64,000 nt of DNA from assembly GCA_945885625.1 (NCBI GenBank), contig CAMCYS010000001.1:248001-312000 (forward strand), given 5' to 3'. Position numbers and translations under genes: made by a program. Shown here in pieces: positions 19,891 to 30,350 of the stretch. Positions within the stretch are counted from its first letter, which is position 1. The number at the start of each line of letters is the position of its first letter. The notes below the pieces were generated by a model. It saw only the letters and a list, made by a program, of their open reading frames with translations, ran no database searches and was not told the origin of the DNA. The stretch is from Bifidobacterium breve (GTDB taxonomy: Bacteria; Actinomycetota; Actinomycetes; Nanopelagicales; Nanopelagicaceae).

Positions 19891-22428
19891 GTGCCAGGTA
19901 CGAATATCACCCAAATTGAAGCCGCTGAACGTTCTGCCATCTTGAAGGTCGCAAGTTACGTGATCGACCTAGACCTAACTACTGGAGCCGAGAATTTTCG
20001 GGTAAAAACCACAGTTAAGTTCGCGGGCCTAAAGCCGGGCGCCACAACTTTCATCGACTGTGTTGGTGCCAAGGTTTACTCCGCCAAACTAAATGGCGTT
20101 GAGTTTGATCCGAAGTTCGATGGCGAAACTGTTTATCTGCCCGCAATCGCTGCCGAGAATCTGCTTGAGATCGAACACGACGGCGTTTATTCAAATTCTG
20201 GCGAAGGCTTACACCGCTTCGTTGACCCAGCTGACGACGAGGTTTACCTATATACCCAGTTCGAAACTGGCGATGCTCGTCGTATGTATGCCTGCTTTGA
20301 TCAACCAGATCAAAAAGCTACTTTTAAAATCAGCACCATTACCCCTAAGCATTGGGAAGTTATATCTAACTACGGTATCGAATCAACCAAAGGTCTCGAT
20401 GGCGATAAGAAGTTTATTCAATTTGCTGAATCTCAAGTTATTGCGACTTATGTAACTGCCATTGTCGCCGGTGCTTACCAGAGCATTCATGATGAATATA
20501 AAGGTGAGAAAACTATTCCGCTTGGTATCTATGCTCGTAAATCTTTCTTTAAGCACGTTGATGCGGAAAACATCTTCGAAGTTACCAAGCAAGGTTTTGC
20601 CTACTTCGAAGAGACTTTCGGTCTGGCTTACCCATTCGGTAAGTATGACCAGATCGCAGTTGCCGAATACAACTGGGGCGCTATGGAAAACGTTGGTTGC
20701 GTAACTTTCCACGAAGATGTGCTTATTTTCCGCAGCAAGGTAACTGAACGCAACTACGTAAGCCGTGCTTCAACCATCCATCACGAAATGGCGCACATGT
20801 GGTTTGGCGATCTAGTCACAATGGCTTGGTGGGAAGATCTATGGCTTAACGAATCATTTGCTGAATGGGCTTCATATATGGCCGTAAGCGAATCAACTAA
20901 GTGGACTCATGCTTGGACTGAATTTAATTCAAGCCGCAAAAACTGGGCTTACCTTCAAGATCAGCTTTCATCTACCCACCCAATTGCAGTTGAGATGGAA
21001 GATCTCGATGCAGTGCGCACCAATTTCGACGGTATCTCCTATGCTAAAGGTGCATCTGTTCTACAACAGTTAGTTGCTCACATTGGTCGCGATAATTTCA
21101 TCGCAGCTCTTCGTAAGTACTTTGCTAAGCATGCCTATCAAAACACCACTCTTAGCGATCTAATTGTTCAGCTTGAAGCTGCCAGTGGTCGCGACTTAAC
21201 TGAGTGGGTTCGCACTTGGTTGCGCACAGCAGGCGTTAACACATTAAGCCCGGTGCTTGAAATCGAAGGCGATGTTTACAAGTCGGTCAAAGTTAAGCAA
21301 CTCGTACCAACCATGCCAGTTGGGTCTACTGAACTTCGCCCGCACCGCCTAAAGGTTGGTCTTTATGACATCAAGGGCGACAAGCTTTCACGCCGCAAAA
21401 ACGTTGAGTTAGATGTTGCTGGCGCACTTACCGAAGTTGCTGAATTAGTCGGCGAGAAAACGGCCGACCTAGTTCTAATCAACGATGGCGATCAGACATA
21501 TGCCAAGTTGCGCTTCGATGAACGCAGCATAGCAACTATGAAATCTCACCTGGGAAAGCTAGATGATTCACTTTCACGCGGATTAATTTGGGCATCGCTT
21601 TGGGATTCAACTCGCGATGGCGAGCTAGCAACTAGTGATTATGTAACTATCGCTCTTAATGCGCTGGAAGGCGAAACTGACATTGCAACAGTGACCATGA
21701 CTGTTATGCAGATCGATGGTGCTATTTGGTCATATGCCTCAGATGCTAATCGTGAGAAATTGCGCGAACAAGCAGCTAACGCATTTGAAAAGTTCCTAGA
21801 AAGCGCCGCACCTGGTAGCGATCATCAACTGCAATATGCCAAATCATTTGCTGACTTTGCTTACACCCCAGCACAACATGAAAAAATCAAAGCGATTCTG
21901 AATGGGTCAATCAATGGACTAACTGTTGATGCTGATCTGCGCTGGTTCATATTTACCTGTGGCGTAAAACGCGGCATTTTTAACGCGGCCGATATCGATG
22001 CAGAGGCTGCGAAGGATAAGACAGCACACGGAATGCAATATGCAGCCCAGGCTCATGCTGCTCTTCCGAGCGCAGACGCTAAAGCTGCAGCCTTTAAATC
22101 AGTTACTACCGAAAACTTGTCGAACACAATCCACGCCTACACCTGCCGTGGCTTTAACTTAGCAATTCATCGCGAACTATTGGTGCCATTCGTTGATAAG
22201 TACTTCGAATCAATTCTGGAAGTTTGGGAGACCAAGGGTTATGAAATTGCTGAAACTACTGCGACATTGTTGTTCCCACGTTGGGTAATTAGCGAAGAAA
22301 CTGTAAAGAAGGCTGAACATTGGCTACAGGTAACCGGTAAGGATGCATCTCACGCAATGCGCCGCACGGTTGCTGAAGGACGAGATGCAATGACTCGGGC
22401 ACTGAAAGCACGCGCTGCCGATAAGTAA
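19891..22428 (+). CDS. pepN: Aminopeptidase N (M1 family)
   Basis: GAMENVG and HEMAHMWFGD...NESFAEW zinc motifs. Confidence 0.96.
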   Translation: MPGTNITQIEAAERSAILKVASYVIDLDLTTGAENFRVKTTVKFAGLKPGATTFIDCVGAKVYSAKLNGVEFDPKFDGETVYLPAIAAENLLEIEHDGVYSNSGEGLHRFVDPADDEVYLYTQFETGDARRMYACFDQPDQKATFKISTITPKHWEVISNYGIESTKGLDGDKKFIQFAESQVIATYVTAIVAGAYQSIHDEYKGEKTIPLGIYARKSFFKHVDAENIFEVTKQGFAYFEETFGLAYPFGKYDQIAVAEYNWGAMENVGCVTFHEDVLIFRSKVTERNYVSRASTIHHEMAHMWFGDLVTMAWWEDLWLNESFAEWASYMAVSESTKWTHAWTEFNSSRKNWAYLQDQLSSTHPIAVEMEDLDAVRTNFDGISYAKGASVLQQLVAHIGRDNFIAALRKYFAKHAYQNTTLSDLIVQLEAASGRDLTEWVRTWLRTAGVNTLSPVLEIEGDVYKSVKVKQLVPTMPVGSTELRPHRLKVGLYDIKGDKLSRRKNVELDVAGALTEVAELVGEKTADLVLINDGDQTYAKLRFDERSIATMKSHLGKLDDSLSRGLIWASLWDSTRDGELATSDYVTIALNALEGETDIATVTMTVMQIDGAIWSYASDANREKLREQAANAFEKFLESAAPGSDHQLQYAKSFADFAYTPAQHEKIKAILNGSINGLTVDADLRWFIFTCGVKRGIFNAADIDAEAAKDKTAHGMQYAAQAHAALPSADAKAAAFKSVTTENLSNTIHAYTCRGFNLAIHRELLVPFVDKYFESILEVWETKGYEIAETTATLLFPRWVISEETVKKAEHWLQVTGKDASHAMRRTVAEGRDAMTRALKARAADK

Positions 22429-22431
22429 TAT

Positions 22432-22695
22432 CTATTCGATATGAGTTAAGACCGAGTCTTTTGGCTCGGTCTTTGCTTTGCGCTCACCAGTTAGCGCATA
22501 AACAATTACTGAAATTAAGAGAAAAATTCCTAGTGGAGCTCCGACAAAATAAAGGGCGGTCTGTGCTGCGCTCAGAGATTCACCTGGCATAGCACCATCT
22601 TCTTGGTTCATCTTGATGTGGGTCGCAGTTTGAATAAGGTGATGCATCATGGGAATAAGTGTAATTGACTTAAGCAGTCGCTGCAGACGCCCCAA
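22432..22695 (-). CDS. Small membrane protein, unknown function
   Basis: One TM helix; start uncertain (internal MMHHLIQ or MNQEDG possible). Confidence 0.5.
   Translation of the reverse strand: MGRLQRLLKSITLIPMMHHLIQTATHIKMNQEDGAMPGESLSAAQTALYFVGAPLGIFLLISVIVYALTGERKAKTEPKDSVLTHIE
22448..22473. terminator. Bidirectional terminator-like hairpin inside the 3' end of 22432..22695
   Basis: AAGACCGAG-TCTTTTGG-CTCGGTCTT, just downstream of pepN. Confidence 0.7.
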
Positions 22696-23185
22696 ATGGT
22701 TCTAGATATGGCAGCCAACGATTTTCAGTTCTACCAGTTCCCAGAATTCGCCAAGCAGCACCAACTGGTTCGCGCGGAAGTGATCTAAGTCGCCAACCTA
22801 ATTCTTTCAGCCCTTTATCAGCCTTGGCGTGATTGCAGCGATGGCAGGCAGCAACCACATTTTCCCAATTATGTCCGCCACCGCGAGAGCGCGGAATTAC
22901 GTGATCAATGGAAGTTGCGGCATTGCCACAATAAACGCACCGGCCACCATCGCGAGCAAAAATCGCACGCCGAGAAAGTGGAACTGCGTGACGATATGGG
23001 ATTCGGACAAATTTATTTAATCTAATTACTGAAGGCAATGAAACTTGCCCAGTCGCGTAATGAAGTACCACGCCGGAATCTTCGACCATAGTTGCTCGAT
23101 GATTGAGCACTAAAATAAGGGCACGTCGGTCTGACACAACACCTAGCGGTTCGTAGGTGGCGTTTAGTATTAGTGTTCGCGACAT
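22670..23185 (-). CDS. HNH endonuclease family protein
   Basis: CVYCGNAATSIDHVIPRSRGGGHNWENVVAACHRCNHAKAD. Confidence 0.93.
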   Translation of the reverse strand: MSRTLILNATYEPLGVVSDRRALILVLNHRATMVEDSGVVLHYATGQVSLPSVIRLNKFVRIPYRHAVPLSRRAIFARDGGRCVYCGNAATSIDHVIPRSRGGGHNWENVVAACHRCNHAKADKGLKELGWRLRSLPREPVGAAWRILGTGRTENRWLPYLEPFGASAATA

Positions 23186-23306
23186 AATCGCTCCCCGATC
23201 GAAGCGCGTGGCTCGCGCCGATTGCCATATCCTGCCGTAAAAGTTCTGTGAAAGAGCGGATTTCTAGCGCCTTTTGGGTTAAGAATTCGTTAGAGTCGGC
23301 ATCGCT

Positions 23307-23855
23307 ATGAACTTCAATGTGAGAGAAGCGATCGATTGGTTCAGCGGTGCGCCACTGCGCATCCTGTTGGTTCTGCTCATTGCTAGCGCGACCCAGTACT
23401 TTGGTAAGCGAGCCATTACTCGCGCCATGAACCGGCTGGCTACCGCCGATTTACGCCCTGGCTTAAGAGGCGTTGGCGCCCGGCAAAAAGAGCGAGCTAA
23501 GACAACTGGCACGGTTCTGAGCAGCACCTTGAATTCAGCAATCTGGCTAATCGCCTTTGCCACAGTGTTGGGTGAGTTTGGATTTAACTTAGGTCCTTTT
23601 ATCGCCTCGGCCGGTGTTATTGGTGTGGCCCTTGGTCTTGGTGCTCAAACAATTGTGCGTGACGTTCTCTCTGGAATCTTTATGTTGGTCGAAGATCAAT
23701 ATGGTGTTGGCGATACCGTTGAAGTTTTGGAGATCAAAGGTGTGGTCGAAAAAGTTGGCCTGCGAATTACCACTGTGCGCGATAGCAACGGCACGCTTTG
23801 GTACCTACGTAATGGTGAAATTCTTAAAGTTGGAAACTCAAGTCAATCTGCTTGA
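23307..23855 (+). CDS. Small mechanosensitive ion channel (MscS family)
   Basis: GVIGVALGLGAQTIVRDVLSGIFMLVEDQYGVGDTVEV. Confidence 0.9.
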   Translation: MNFNVREAIDWFSGAPLRILLVLLIASATQYFGKRAITRAMNRLATADLRPGLRGVGARQKERAKTTGTVLSSTLNSAIWLIAFATVLGEFGFNLGPFIASAGVIGVALGLGAQTIVRDVLSGIFMLVEDQYGVGDTVEVLEIKGVVEKVGLRITTVRDSNGTLWYLRNGEILKVGNSSQSA

Positions 23856-24229
23856 TTAACTAAACCGGCAGCTGCCATTTGTAGATATCCCCATAAAGTT
23901 TCTTTGTGGGCAGCATCAATTTCAACACCATCTACTGCTTTGCGCATCGCGTTGATCCAGGCGTCGTGGGCGGCGCGATCAATCTGAAATCCAGCATGAC
24001 GCATTCGCAACCGTGGGTGCCCACGTTCTTCCGAGTAAGTACTCGGCCCGCCCCAATACTGTTCTAAGAACATTTGTAATCTCTCGGCGGCGCCTTTCAT
24101 ATCCGAATCTGGATACATAGGTCGCAAAATTGGATCTGTCGCAACGTGGGCATAGAACTGCGAAACTAAATCGGCAAAAAATACTTCGCCGCCAACTTCT
24201 TCGTAGAAAGTCACTTCACTCGCAACCAA
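23843..24229 (-). CDS. Truncated hemoglobin (group II-like)
   Basis: FYEEVGGEVFFADLVSQFYAHVATDPILRPMYP, YWGGPSTYSEERGHPRLRMRHAGFQI. Confidence 0.93.
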   Translation of the reverse strand: MVASEVTFYEEVGGEVFFADLVSQFYAHVATDPILRPMYPDSDMKGAAERLQMFLEQYWGGPSTYSEERGHPRLRMRHAGFQIDRAAHDAWINAMRKAVDGVEIDAAHKETLWGYLQMAAAGLVNQAD

Positions 24230-25884
24230 ACTGCGGTATCGGTGGGCAACTTATTTCCAACCAGTGGGCCACTTGAAAGTAAAACTTCTGAATCTGCTGG
24301 CAACTCAAGCTCAGCCCCAAAGTTCACATAGCAAGCAAAATTTCCTGGTCGCGTAAATGCCAGCACCTCGTCATTTACATCAAGCCAAGTCATTGGGCCA
24401 TCACCTAAACCAGCTTCGCCCTTACGAATGGCTAGTGCTTTGCGATACATCGTTAGCGTTGAACTTTCGAGACCATCTTGAACGGTGGCAGCGAATTTGC
24501 CCCACCAAGGACTCTGCGGCAACCAAGCTTCAACTGGCTTTAAACTTATATTTGCCGAAAAACCAAAGGCCCCGGCTGGTTCGTGGTGCCATGGCAACGG
24601 AACTCGACAACCATCGCGGCCACGATCGACTTTGCCGCTCATTACCCAACGTGGGTCTGTTAAACGATCTTCGGGGATATCGCGAACTTCAGGCAGCGCT
24701 AGCTCTTCACCTTGATAAACGTATGCACCCCCTGGTAGCGCTAACATCAAAAGTGCCCCGGCTCGTGCGCGACGAGTTCCGCGTTCTAAATTAAATTTCG
24801 TTGGGTCGCCTTGGCGGTGAAGCGTTGATTTATCAACGTTTAGTAAACCTAAATCAAAACGATCAACTGAGCGAACTAAATCGTGGTTGTTAAAGACCCA
24901 AGATGATGGTGCCCCAACTTCAGCCATTGCTGCCATCGAAGTGACGATGCGCTCTTTAAGGAAAGCAGCTTCCCAAAGTGAAATTAGGAAATCAAAGTTA
25001 AACGAGTTAGCAAGTTCATCAGGGCGTAAATAACGCGCAATGCGCGTTGCCGGACTTACCCAGGCTTCAGCAACTGCCATGCGGTCACCTGGATAGGAAT
25101 CCAGAATCTTGCGCCATGAACGATGAATCTCGTGAACACCTTCTTGATCCCAGAATGGATGTTGAGTTGCCGAGAGCATCTCGTTGCCTTTTTCCGGTTC
25201 AACAATGTCGGGCAGGCCTTCGGCTTTAATCATGGCGTGCGCAACATCAATACGGAATCCATCGACACCAAGGTCTAGCCAGAATTTTAGAATCTTTTCG
25301 AAGTGCTCACGTACATCGCGGTTCTCCCAATTGAAATCTGGTTGTTCGGTAGCAAATAAATGTAAGTACCACTGCCCTGGCTTGCCGTCAGCTTCAATAA
25401 CACGCTGCCAAGCGTCGCCGCCAAAAACTGATGGCCAATTATTTGGTGGCAGTTCACCGTTCTTGCCTTTGCCATCTCGGAAATGAAAACGCTCGCGCTC
25501 AATACTGCCAGGTGCTGCCTTTAACGCGGCCTGAAACCATTCATGTTGATCGCTGCAGTGATTTGGAACAATGTCGAGCAAGATACGGATTCCGATTTCG
25601 TGAGCCTCGGCGATGAGCGCTTTAGCATCACTTAAGTTGCCGTAATCAGGCTCGATATCGAAATAGTTGGCAACATCGTAACCATGGTCTTTTTGCGGAG
25701 AAGGAAACCAAGGTGTAACCCAGATTGCATCTATGCCCAGTTCTTTTAGGTAAGGCAACCGCGAGCGAATTCCATTGATATCACCAATGCCATCGCCATT
25801 GCTATCGGCGAAGGAACGAATATAAATTTGATAAGTAACCGCATCGCGCCACCAAAGGCGAGTTGATCTTGGCGCAAGTTGCAT
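24211..25884 (-). CDS. GH13 alpha-glucosidase
   Basis: YQIYIRSFADSNGDGIGD, DGFRIDVAHAM, VFNNHDLVR. Confidence 0.93.
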   Translation of the reverse strand: MQLAPRSTRLWWRDAVTYQIYIRSFADSNGDGIGDINGIRSRLPYLKELGIDAIWVTPWFPSPQKDHGYDVANYFDIEPDYGNLSDAKALIAEAHEIGIRILLDIVPNHCSDQHEWFQAALKAAPGSIERERFHFRDGKGKNGELPPNNWPSVFGGDAWQRVIEADGKPGQWYLHLFATEQPDFNWENRDVREHFEKILKFWLDLGVDGFRIDVAHAMIKAEGLPDIVEPEKGNEMLSATQHPFWDQEGVHEIHRSWRKILDSYPGDRMAVAEAWVSPATRIARYLRPDELANSFNFDFLISLWEAAFLKERIVTSMAAMAEVGAPSSWVFNNHDLVRSVDRFDLGLLNVDKSTLHRQGDPTKFNLERGTRRARAGALLMLALPGGAYVYQGEELALPEVRDIPEDRLTDPRWVMSGKVDRGRDGCRVPLPWHHEPAGAFGFSANISLKPVEAWLPQSPWWGKFAATVQDGLESSTLTMYRKALAIRKGEAGLGDGPMTWLDVNDEVLAFTRPGNFACYVNFGAELELPADSEVLLSSGPLVGNKLPTDTAVWLRVK

Positions 25885-25887
25885 GAG

Positions 25888-26292
25888 TTAAGCCTCTAAA
25901 TATCCGGTCAGAAATTTACGTTCATCATCTGTAAGTGGGCGCGATTTTTTAGTCTCCATAGAGACAGCTACCTGAACCGTGCGACCGCGAGCATGCAAAC
26001 CATGTGGGCTGCTTAATTCATAAACTAAATCAAATGATGAGTTGCCAATCTTGGCTACCCAAATTGCTACATCTAAATCAAAACCACCTTCGTAAATTGG
26101 CACAATGAAATCAACTTCAGCGCGACCAACGACCATGTCAGAAAAAACTGGTTCTAGCCCAGCTTCTTTACGCGAATACCAAGTGAAGTTAGCGCGAGCC
26201 TCTTGGATATAAGTTAAATAAGATGCATTGTTAACATGACCAAAACCATCAAGATCATCCCAGCGCACATGCGCTTTAGTTAGGTGGCGCAT
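25888..26292 (-). CDS. Acyl-CoA thioesterase (hotdog fold)
   Basis: VRWDDLDGFGHVNNASYLTYIQEAR. Confidence 0.88.
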   Translation of the reverse strand: MRHLTKAHVRWDDLDGFGHVNNASYLTYIQEARANFTWYSRKEAGLEPVFSDMVVGRAEVDFIVPIYEGGFDLDVAIWVAKIGNSSFDLVYELSSPHGLHARGRTVQVAVSMETKKSRPLTDDERKFLTGYLEA

Positions 26293-27959
26293 TATCGAGT
26301 TAACTTTCTATAAGTCGCACGGTGTGGGCGTGAAGCATCAGCACCTAGGCGAGAGATTTTGTTTTCTTCATACGACTCGAAGTTTCCTTCAAACCAGAAC
26401 CACTTTGATTCTCCTTCGTAAGCCAAGATGTGCGTTGCTACGCGGTCAAGGAACCAGCGATCATGCGAAATAACCACAGCGCAACCTGGAAATTCAAGAA
26501 GCGCGTTTTCCAGTGAACCAAGTGTTTCAACATCTAAATCATTCGTTGGCTCATCAAGTAACAGTAAGTTTCCGCCAGCCTTAAGTGTTAGCGCTAAGTT
26601 CAAACGGTTGCGTTCGCCACCTGATAAAACGCCAGCTGGCTTCTGTTGATCTGGGCCTTTAAAACCAAAGGCAGAGACATAGGCGCGAGAAGGCATTTCA
26701 ACATTGCCGACCTTGATGTAATCAAGACCGTCAGAGACAACTTCCCAAAGTGATTTCTTAGGGTCAATGCCGCCACGAGACTGATCAACGTAAGAAATCT
26801 TTACAGTTTCACCCACTTTTACTGAACCAGAATCTGGTTGTTCCATGCCGATTAAAGTCTTAAATAACGTGGTCTTACCAGCACCGTTAGGGCCGATGAT
26901 TCCGACGATGCCGTTACGCGGCAACGTAAATGACAAGTCATCAATCAACAGACGATCACCAAAGCCTTTAGATAAATTATTAACTTCAATAACCACATTA
27001 CCTAAACGCGGCCCAGGTGGAATCTGAATTTCTTCAAAGTCCAACTTACGCATCTTGTCAGCTTCAGCTGCCATCTCTTCATAGCGCGCTAAACGAGCCT
27101 TTGACTTGGTCTGGCGGCCCTTGGCATTCATGCGAACCCATTCGAGTTCTTCCGTCAAACGCTTTGCGCGCTTGGCATCTTTCTGGCCTTCAATCTTTAA
27201 ACGGGTTGATTTAGTTTCTAAGTAAGTTGAGTAGTTGCCTTCGTATGGATATGCGCGACCACGGTCAAGTTCAAGAATCCACTGCGCCACATTGTCGAGG
27301 AAATATCTATCGTGCGTAATGGCAACAACTGCGCCGGGATACTTATTTAAATGTTGTTCTAACCAAAGCACTGATTCAGCATCTAAATGGTTCGTAGGTT
27401 CATCAAGGAGCAATAAATCAGGTGCTTGCAATAACAACTTACAAAGTGCCACGCGACGCTTTTCACCACCAGATAACACAGAGACATCAGCATCTGCAGG
27501 TGGGCAACGAAGGGCATCCATTGCTTGCTCTAATTGTGAATCAAGTTCCCAGGCATTGCGGTGATCTAACTTTTCCTGTAGATCGCCCATCTCGGCCAAC
27601 AACTTGTCATAGTCAGCATCAGGGCTGGCCATCTCTTCAGATATTTCATCAAATCGCTTCAGCATCGCAACAGTCTCGGCTACGCCTTCTTTAACATTAT
27701 CAATAACATTTTTGGTTTCATCAAGAATTGGCTCTTGTAGCAAGATGCCCACTGTAAAACCTGGAGTTAGGTATGCCTCGCCGTTAGAAGGCTGCTGTAG
27801 GCCGGCCATGATTTGAAGGACGGTTGACTTACCAGCACCGTTAGGACCTACCACGCCAATCTTGGCACCTGGATAAAACATCAAGGTAACGTCGTCGAGA
27901 ATTACCTTCTCGCCATGCGCTTTACGCGCCTTTTTCATCGTGTAAATGAACTCAGCCAT
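26292..27959 (-). CDS. ettA: Energy-dependent translational throttle protein EttA (ABC-F)
   Basis: Two ABC domains, ~555 aa, two LSGGE signatures. Confidence 0.94.
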   Translation of the reverse strand: MAEFIYTMKKARKAHGEKVILDDVTLMFYPGAKIGVVGPNGAGKSTVLQIMAGLQQPSNGEAYLTPGFTVGILLQEPILDETKNVIDNVKEGVAETVAMLKRFDEISEEMASPDADYDKLLAEMGDLQEKLDHRNAWELDSQLEQAMDALRCPPADADVSVLSGGEKRRVALCKLLLQAPDLLLLDEPTNHLDAESVLWLEQHLNKYPGAVVAITHDRYFLDNVAQWILELDRGRAYPYEGNYSTYLETKSTRLKIEGQKDAKRAKRLTEELEWVRMNAKGRQTKSKARLARYEEMAAEADKMRKLDFEEIQIPPGPRLGNVVIEVNNLSKGFGDRLLIDDLSFTLPRNGIVGIIGPNGAGKTTLFKTLIGMEQPDSGSVKVGETVKISYVDQSRGGIDPKKSLWEVVSDGLDYIKVGNVEMPSRAYVSAFGFKGPDQQKPAGVLSGGERNRLNLALTLKAGGNLLLLDEPTNDLDVETLGSLENALLEFPGCAVVISHDRWFLDRVATHILAYEGESKWFWFEGNFESYEENKISRLGADASRPHRATYRKLTR

Positions 27960-28019
27960 AAGACGAAACCCTACCGTTTAACTTCGGTAGACTCTGACAG
28001 GTAATAAGTGAGATTAAAT

Positions 28020-28093
28020 GCGCCTGTAGCTCAGTCGGATAGAGCACCCGCCTTCTAAGCGGGTTGTCGCAGGTTCGATTCCTGCCAGGCGCG
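28020..28093 (+). tRNA. tRNA-Arg(TCT)
   Basis: Acceptor GCGCCTG/CAGGCGC, anticodon loop CTTCTAA; CCA not encoded. Confidence 0.95.
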
Positions 28094-28127
28094 CAACTGT
28101 TTTCTTTATTTGAGATTTTGTGGCAGA

Positions 28128-28165
28128 AAAGAACCCAGGGCTACCTACGTGGCCCTGGGTTCTTT
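28128..28165. terminator. Strong terminator hairpin serving pstS (and tRNA-Arg on the other strand)
   Basis: AAAGAACCCAGGGC...GCCCTGGGTTCTTT, 14-bp stem. Confidence 0.88.
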
Positions 28166-28187
28166 GCTTAACTATTTAGTAACTAGA

Positions 28188-29342
28188 TTACTTGTTCATA
28201 CGAGCAATTAACTCGTTAGCCTTCTTAAGGAACTGGCCGTCAACAACGATGAATCCAAGTTTCGGATCCAATCCAGAACACTCTGATGACAAAATGTACT
28301 CAGCGAGTTCTTTCACAGCAGCTCCCTTTGACTTATCAGCGTAGGAGGTTTCAATTAGCATGTAGCTAACAATTCCTAGAGTGTACGCACCTGCGACCTT
28401 TGTGCTGTAATCGTAAGTCACAATTCCATCTGCAGCCTGACTTGCTTCACCCAAGAATGCTGAGGTTGCAGCTGAGTCTGGATAAGTGAAATTCCCTGAA
28501 GCATTGCTGACGTATGCAGCGCGCAGACCATAAGCATCGCCCCAATTTTTCTCCGCATATGTGATTGAGTAAGGTGTCTTCGCAGCTAGAGTCGCAATTC
28601 CTTGGGACTGACCCGCACCAACGATACGTCCGATGTTCTTTGGATCATTGATGTTGCCTGGGAAGGCTGTTGTAAAGGCGTCATTACCCTTCTTTGTCCA
28701 AATTGAAGGAGCTACACCGTTCAACCAACTTGTGAAGTTGTTTGAAGTGCCTGAACCATCGGCACGGAAGATAACCTTGATTGGCTTCTTTGGCAGTGTG
28801 TAAATAATTTTCTTTGAGCCTGTGCGAAGGATTCTTGGCTCTCCCTTTGCATCCAACTGCACGTTTCCATTGGCATCCTTGCGATAAACAACTGTTTTTA
28901 CGGTGCGGTTGTTATCGGCAGCGATAAGTGGATCATTCCACTGTGTGATTTCACCAGCAAAGATTTTCGCAACAGTTGTTGCAGAAAGATAGATGTCTTT
29001 CTTCGCAGGAAGGTTTACTAGAACAGCAATTGGTGCCGCAACAATTGGCGCGTGAAATACTGTTGATCGCTTTGTCGTGGCAGTGTGCGCGGAGTCTGAG
29101 AACCAGAAATTACCAATGTTGGCATCGGAGTTCTTTTTTCCAGTACCGGAACCTGTTGATGTGTAAACGTAAGAGTGCCCTGTCTTCTTAGCAAAACCTG
29201 CTTTGCAAGCCTGTAGAAGAGGATCAACAAATGACGCACCTGATCCTGCAAGATCAACGGCGTGAGCTGGCGTAGCGCCAGAAAGTGCGACTACTGCGGC
29301 AAGAACTAACGCCTTTGCCTTCTTTGAAAACTTCATGAACAA
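28188..29342 (-). CDS. pstS: Phosphate ABC transporter substrate-binding protein
   Basis: GSGASFVDPLLQAC, phosphate-binding STGSGTGKKN, RADGSGTSNNF. Confidence 0.95.
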   Translation of the reverse strand: MFMKFSKKAKALVLAAVVALSGATPAHAVDLAGSGASFVDPLLQACKAGFAKKTGHSYVYTSTGSGTGKKNSDANIGNFWFSDSAHTATTKRSTVFHAPIVAAPIAVLVNLPAKKDIYLSATTVAKIFAGEITQWNDPLIAADNNRTVKTVVYRKDANGNVQLDAKGEPRILRTGSKKIIYTLPKKPIKVIFRADGSGTSNNFTSWLNGVAPSIWTKKGNDAFTTAFPGNINDPKNIGRIVGAGQSQGIATLAAKTPYSITYAEKNWGDAYGLRAAYVSNASGNFTYPDSAATSAFLGEASQAADGIVTYDYSTKVAGAYTLGIVSYMLIETSYADKSKGAAVKELAEYILSSECSGLDPKLGFIVVDGQFLKKANELIARMNK

Positions 29343-29410
29343 CCTTTCGTAGGAGGGTAAAACCTTTTCAGGGCAAAAAATAGTAAGGAGTGATTACATC
29401 GAAGCAAGGG

Positions 29411-29455
29411 ATAGGTGAACAAAACCCAAGCCTTAGGTGAACTCTTGGTGTTAAC
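29411..29455 (-). promoter_or_regulatory. Putative PHO box upstream of pstS
   Basis: Minus strand TTAACACCAAG/AGTTCACCTAA/GGCTTGGGTTT/TGTTCACCTAT: 11-bp periodic repeats with two exact GTTCACC 22 bp apart. Confidence 0.65.
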
Positions 29456-30350
29456 CAAACCGCCCTGTTACATAATCTTCGGTGCGCTTATCAACCGGGG
29501 CAGAGAAAATTCTGCTGGTAGGTGCTGTCTCAACCATTACGCCAGGGCCCCCGTCAGACAAGAAGAAGGCGGTGTAATCCGAAACACGTGCTGCCTGTTG
29601 CATGTTGTGGGTCACGATGACGATTGTCATAGACTTTGCCAATTCAGAAATCGTCTCTTCAATTCTAAAGGTTGAACCTGGATCTAGGGCTGAACATGGT
29701 TCGTCCATCAAAAGCACCTGCGGCTGCACAGCTAGAGCACGCGCTATACAGAGACGCTGTTGCTGTCCACCAGATAGAGAACCACCATGTTCGCCAAGAC
29801 GGTCTTTAACCTCACTCCACAAGCCGGCACGCATCAAGCATGACTCAAGGAGATCATCCGTATTGCTCTTCTTTAGCTGTGCCAGCTTCAATCCAGATAA
29901 AACATTCTCACCTATTGTCATTGATGGGAATGGATTTGGCTTTTGGAAGACCATTCCAACTTTAAGACGAATCTTTGTTACATCTGTGCCTGGCGCATAA
30001 ATATCTTGACCATCAAGCAACACTTCGCCAGCCAGGGCAGCTGTAGGAATGAACTCGTGCATTCGATTGAGAGTGCGCAAATACGTTGATTTTCCGCAAC
30101 CTGATGGACCGATTAGAGCGGTTACCGTGCCTGCGGCAAAGTCAAGCGAAACATCAGAGAGCACGTGCTTCTTACCAAACCATGCATGCACACCACGCGT
30201 TTCAAGCCCTGTACCTAGCAAATTTGTACCAGGCACACGTTGATCACGATTGTTTGCAACAGAGGCAAGAGATGACGGTGTTGTTGTTTGCATTTTTCTC
30301 TCCATGTTGTTTTTGTTGGATGAATTCTCCGTAGTGGCCATCTTACGCAA
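29451..30350 (-). CDS. pstB: Phosphate ABC transporter ATP-binding protein
   Basis: Walker [25 protein letters not shown]. Confidence 0.96.
   Translation of the reverse strand: MRKMATTENSSNKNNMERKMQTTTPSSLASVANNRDQRVPGTNLLGTGLETRGVHAWFGKKHVLSDVSLDFAAGTVTALIGPSGCGKSTYLRTLNRMHEFIPTAALAGEVLLDGQDIYAPGTDVTKIRLKVGMVFQKPNPFPSMTIGENVLSGLKLAQLKKSNTDDLLESCLMRAGLWSEVKDRLGEHGGSLSGGQQQRLCIARALAVQPQVLLMDEPCSALDPGSTFRIEETISELAKSMTIVIVTHNMQQAARVSDYTAFFLSDGGPGVMVETAPTSRIFSAPVDKRTEDYVTGRFG

Noticed and set aside
26292-27959. ABC-F protein as an antibiotic resistance factor
   Set aside because: Sequence and length fit housekeeping EttA
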